Below are positions 15,451 to 17,343 of a stretch of 17,343 bases of DNA, one piece after another. The notes beneath the pieces were generated by a model. That model was given only the letters and a program-made list of their open reading frames with translations. It was not told the DNA's origin and did not search any database. This stretch comes from an uncultured Rickettsiales bacterium (lineage in GTDB: Bacteria > Pseudomonadota > Alphaproteobacteria > Rickettsiales > UBA1997). The DNA lies in the NCBI GenBank assembly GCA_934747265.1, contig CAKVGI010000017.1, positions 1 through 17,343 of the forward strand, read 5' to 3'. How positions within the stretch are numbered: the first letter of the stretch is position 1; every line of letters begins with the position of its first letter. The translations under genes were made by a program, and so were the position numbers.

Positions 15451-15487
15451 AAAAGCCCTATTTCTAAAACATAGAAATAGGGCTTTT
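15451..15487. terminator. bidirectional terminator between helD and the convergent regulator
   Basis: The arms AAAAGCCCTATTTCT (15451-15465) and AGAAATAGGGCTTTT (15473-15487) are perfectly complementary over 15 bp. One more A-T pair closes a 5-nt loop. The A and T ends supply a short U-tract in either direction, so it can stop helD from the left and the minus-strand regulator from the right. It lies 36 bp after the helD stop and 11 bp beyond the end of the regulator gene. Confidence 0.85.
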
Positions 15488-15498
15488 ATACATTTTAT

Positions 15499-15924
15499 TT
15501 ATTTTATTAAGTTGTCTATAGAAATGTTATATTTTTTTGCAATTTCATAAATAAATGACGTTTGAATTAATACTTTTCCTGTTTCATACACTGAATAACT
15601 AGAAGATGTAATATTTAACATTTCAAATATTTCTCTTTGTTTGAGATTTCTACTTTTTCTAAAATTTTTTAAATTTTGTCCTACAATGATTGGGTCTATT
15701 TTATTTGATGAGGAATTATAATTATTTCTTTTTTTTAGTCCTGTTATATAGTCAATACTTAATTTATAATAATTACTTAATTCAAAAAGTTTTCTTAATG
15801 GAATAGTATCTTTTCCAGTTTCCCAACCAGCATAGGTAGAACGATCAACACCTAAAATTTCTGCTATTTCTCTTTGCTTCATTTCTTTTTCTTCTCTTAT
15901 TTCTTTCATTTTTTCAAATTTCAT
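15499..15924 (-). CDS. regulator with two tandem XRE-type helix-turn-helix domains
   Basis: This is a 141-residue protein made of two similar XRE/Cro-like domains. The first (about 4-60) contains KQREIAEILGVDRSTYAGWE, and the second (about 82-138) contains KQREIFEMLNITSSSYSVYE. Both are followed by a TGK turn and end SIDYI/SIDNL, so an internal duplication is evident. The linker (65-80) is Asn/Ser-rich. There is no ligand-binding or protease domain, so it looks like a small DNA-binding repressor. The start at 15924 has AAGGTGG (minus strand, 15930-15936) 5 nt upstream; longer readings to 15987 lack a ribosome binding site. It is divergent from the four-gene set starting at 16044, which it may control along with itself. 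It is convergent with helD. Confidence 0.85.
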   Translation of the reverse strand: MKFEKMKEIREEKEMKQREIAEILGVDRSTYAGWETGKDTIPLRKLFELSNYYKLSIDYITGLKKRNNYNSSSNKIDPIIVGQNLKNFRKSRNLKQREIFEMLNITSSSYSVYETGKVLIQTSFIYEIAKKYNISIDNLIK

Positions 15925-15936
15925 AATTACCACCTT

Positions 15937-15949
15937 ACAATCTAATTGT
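15937..15949. promoter_or_regulatory. inverted repeat upstream of the regulator (possible operator)
   Basis: The 13-bp sequence ACAATCTAATTGT is a perfect 5-bp inverted repeat (ACAAT / ATTGT) with a 3-bp spacer. It lies directly upstream of the regulator's ribosome binding site, in the divergent intergenic region. Position and size suit an autoregulatory site for the two-domain XRE protein, but there is only one copy that I can see, and short A/T-rich palindromes are common here. Confidence 0.35.
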
Positions 15950-16001
15950 CTAACAAAAATGTGGGAAATAGCGATTTTGTGGGGCATATCGAGAAAAAAT
16001 A

Positions 16002-16010
16002 TGATATAAT
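16002..16010 (+). promoter_or_regulatory. extended -10 promoter for the small-protein gene set
   Basis: TG at 16002-16003, one base, then the perfect -10 hexamer TATAAT (16005-16010) make an extended -10 element. No convincing -35 box is seen at 16-18 bp spacing. The start codon at 16044 follows about 27 nt after the expected transcription start, with AAGGAG at 16028-16033. Confidence 0.6.
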
Positions 16011-16043
16011 ATTATATAGAAGTACAGAAGGAGCGTTTTATAA

Positions 16044-16628
16044 ATGAAAACAAAGAAAAAAAGTAGTATCGAAGTAGATAAAAATATAGAAATTGAAGAT
16101 ATGAAATTATCAAATAAAATCATTAATTATTATATTTTGGAGCAGATTAAAGATTCAAACGCTTGGTTAAAAGTGTTTGAAAGTCAAGTAAAGTTTTTAG
16201 AAGAAAGAAGAAAACAACTATTTGATGATCTTGATATGTGCTTATTTAAATTTCAAAAGAAGAGAATTAATGAAGAACTAGAGCAAATTGAAAAAGAATT
16301 ATTTAAACAATATGAAAAAATAGGCGAAGAAGTTGATATAATGAATAATCTTAAAAGTGCTATTTCTAATAACAATGGCATTACAAAAGTTGATGAATAT
16401 ACATTACTTAGCTATTATGATTTATTAACATATTTAAAATTTGGTATTACTTTTAAAAAAGTTTCATATAAGAAATTTAATAGAGAAGTTATATATTTTT
16501 ATGATGATGAGGGTAATTATATAATAGAAAATCAAAATGATAAGGATAATGTTTTTGATACTTATCTTAGTGAGTGTGAAAGTGATAATACTAAATTTGA
16601 AAGAAATATTAAGATTCTTGAAAAATAA
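16044..16628 (+). CDS. unknown coiled-coil protein, 194 aa
   Basis: I do not recognise this protein. It is highly charged and mostly helical. About residues 30-105 have the heptad-like spacing of a long coiled coil, including KVFESQVKFLEERRKQLFDD and RINEELEQIEKELFKQYEKI. A more compact segment (about 110-165) is rich in Tyr and Phe (YYDLLTYLKFG, REVIYFYDDEGNY). There is no signal peptide or membrane segment. AAGGAG (16028-16033) is 10 nt before the ATG. It is the first gene after an extended -10 promoter, divergent from the tandem-HTH regulator, and is followed by three genes for single-pass membrane proteins. A structural or scaffold role for those is inference. The gene looks real, with typical codon use and start signals. 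Confidence 0.7.
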   Translation: MKTKKKSSIEVDKNIEIEDMKLSNKIINYYILEQIKDSNAWLKVFESQVKFLEERRKQLFDDLDMCLFKFQKKRINEELEQIEKELFKQYEKIGEEVDIMNNLKSAISNNNGITKVDEYTLLSYYDLLTYLKFGITFKKVSYKKFNREVIYFYDDEGNYIIENQNDKDNVFDTYLSECESDNTKFERNIKILEK

Positions 16629-16668
16629 TTTATAAGTATGCTTTAAAGAATTAAGGTTGGTGGTTAGT

Positions 16669-16938
16669 GTGAGTAAAGATTTAATATTTAATTTTGTTTT
16701 AGTAATTCTTGCAATTATTCTAATGGTTTTGTATGCAATATATGTTATTATTGATGAAAGAAAAAAATGGAACATGAGAGAGTTTTTCAAATATAAAATT
16801 TATTATGAAGTAGATTATTCTTTATATGTGGATATGGTTAAGAAAATGAAAAAAGTCTTATTTAAGAAAAAGCTTGAATTAGTATGTTTAAGCGTTTTAG
16901 TGTTTTTAAGGAGAATTTTTATATGGAACAAGAATTGA
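16669..16938 (+). CDS. small single-pass membrane protein, unknown, 89 aa
   Basis: The N-terminal hydrophobic stretch FNFVLVILAIILMVLYAIYV (about 6-25) is one membrane helix. A basic cytoplasmic-type tail follows (DERKKW, KKMKKVLFKKK), and a second weakly hydrophobic stretch (LELVCLSVLVFL, about 68-79) lies near the C-terminus. The start is read as GTG at 16669, with GGTGG (16659-16663) 5 nt upstream; a TTG at 16657 would have no suitable site. Its 3' end overlaps the next gene by 16 bp, so the two are probably coupled. I recognise no family. Length and layout suggest a small membrane accessory protein. Confidence 0.6.
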   Translation: MSKDLIFNFVLVILAIILMVLYAIYVIIDERKKWNMREFFKYKIYYEVDYSLYVDMVKKMKKVLFKKKLELVCLSVLVFLRRIFIWNKN

Positions 16939-17195
16939 ATTTTACATTACAAATTATATTATTTGTATTAACAGGTTTAACTGGACTTGCGGTTTTGATA
17001 TTTGCTTTAAGAAGAAAAGATAATAGTTTCTATAATAATAAAGAACGAGCAAAATTAATTGAGTTAGCTGAAAGTTTAGATGAACAGACAGAAGAAAATT
17101 TAGATATATTGACTAAAATGAATAAACAAAAAGATGTGATAGAAGAAAAAATTAGAAATAAGAAAAAAATATTAGGTATGAAACTAATAGATTGA
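16923..17195 (+). CDS. small membrane protein with coiled-coil tail, unknown, 90 aa
   Basis: A hydrophobic helix at about residues 9-28 (LQIILFVLTGLTGLAVLIFA) is followed by a basic RRK stop-transfer and a helical, charged tail (about 38-85) that looks like a coiled coil (AKLIELAESLDEQTEENLDI). AAGGAGA (16908-16914) is 8 nt before the ATG at 16923; the longer reading from 16884 has no such site. It overlaps the preceding gene by 16 bp and ends 10 bp before the next start. The topology (short N-terminus, one helix, cytoplasmic coiled coil) is like small membrane tethers, but I recognise no family. Confidence 0.65.
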   Translation: MEQELNFTLQIILFVLTGLTGLAVLIFALRRKDNSFYNNKERAKLIELAESLDEQTEENLDILTKMNKQKDVIEEKIRNKKKILGMKLID

Positions 17196-17205
17196 GGAAT
17201 TTATT

Positions 17206-17337
17206 ATGGCAGATATGAATGAAAAATTTAAAATTATATTTTTTATAGTAATGCTAGTTCTTGCAACAATTTATATAATATATGTAATTATTAGAGTTAT
17301 TTGTTCATTAATAATATTATATAAGATGAGTAAATAA
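17206..17337 (+). CDS. tiny membrane protein, 43 aa
   Basis: This is a 43-residue protein, almost all of it one or two hydrophobic helices. After MADMNEKFK, residues 10-29 are IIFFIVMLVLATIYIIYVII; a single Arg follows, then a further hydrophobic stretch and the tail YKMSK. GAGG at 17194-17197 is 8 nt before the ATG. It follows the preceding gene by 10 bp, so it belongs to the same set. The IYVII segment resembles the membrane helix of the 16669 gene product, which may be chance in such biased sequence. A gene of this size is uncertain, but the ribosome binding site, spacing and position support it. Confidence 0.55.
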   Translation: MADMNEKFKIIFFIVMLVLATIYIIYVIIRVICSLIILYKMSK

Positions 17338-17343
17338 ATATTT

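Noticed and set aside
16464..16790. 108-codon minus-strand hydrophobic open frame
   Set aside because: Opposite to two better-supported plus-strand genes with ribosome binding sites; its Ile/Leu/Thr-rich composition is what antisense of A/T-rich code gives.

Overview
The window comes from a very AT-rich, low-GC Gram-positive bacterium (Bacillota), plausibly a gut-associated Clostridia- or Erysipelotrichia-like lineage. The grounds are the strong A/T bias in every codon position, near-canonical GGAGG/GGGGG ribosome binding sites before almost every gene, use of TGA as a stop with TGG for Trp (standard code 11), and the gene families present. I cannot name the species. No rRNA, tRNA, CRISPR array or recognisable transposase is visible.

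Four regions can be separated. (1) 1-2718 is a piece of a mobile element (integrated conjugative element, plasmid or phage-like). It holds a SAM-methyltransferase-like protein, a helix-turn-helix replication-initiator-like protein, and a C5-cytosine DNA methyltransferase whose last two motifs (IX and X) lie on a separate 56-codon gene. It ends at an intrinsic terminator. (2) 2719-13202 begins with a consensus promoter (TTGACA-N17-TATAAT) and a short leader containing an intrinsic terminator. Eleven tightly packed same-strand genes follow: UDP-glucose dehydrogenase, radical SAM protein, PHP phosphoesterase, GT-B glycosyltransferase, GT2 glycosyltransferase, Gfo/Idh/MocA-like oxidoreductase, HprK-like P-loop protein, compact zinc-less MDR oxidoreductase, HAD-IIB phosphatase, second HprK-like P-loop protein and APH-fold kinase. 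(3) 13228-15414 is a HelD-type helicase, 25 bp downstream in the same direction with no terminator between. It ends at a 15-16 bp perfect hairpin shared with a convergent gene. (4) 15499-17337 has a regulator with two tandem XRE helix-turn-helix domains on the minus strand. Divergent from it is a run of four small genes: one coiled-coil protein and three single-pass membrane proteins.

The 2992-13202 cluster is the part most worth attention. The genes overlap or abut (several ATGA/GTGA-type junctions), so they look like one transcription unit of about 10-12.5 kb. They encode a sugar-nucleotide donor enzyme, two glycosyl transfer steps, three redox-type enzymes, three possible kinases/P-loop enzymes and two phosphatases. 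None has a membrane segment, and there is no flippase, polymerase, ABC exporter, polyprenyl-phosphate sugar transferase or precursor peptide gene. My inference is a cytosolic pathway making a small glycosylated, probably transiently phosphorylated metabolite rather than an ordinary capsule. I do not recognise this gene combination as a described pathway.

The leader before the operon can be drawn in two mutually exclusive folds. In one, an early hairpin leaves the terminator free. In the other, a 9-bp pairing invades the terminator stem. This suggests conditional expression by attenuation or antitermination. All functional statements rest on reading motifs by eye; no database search was possible.
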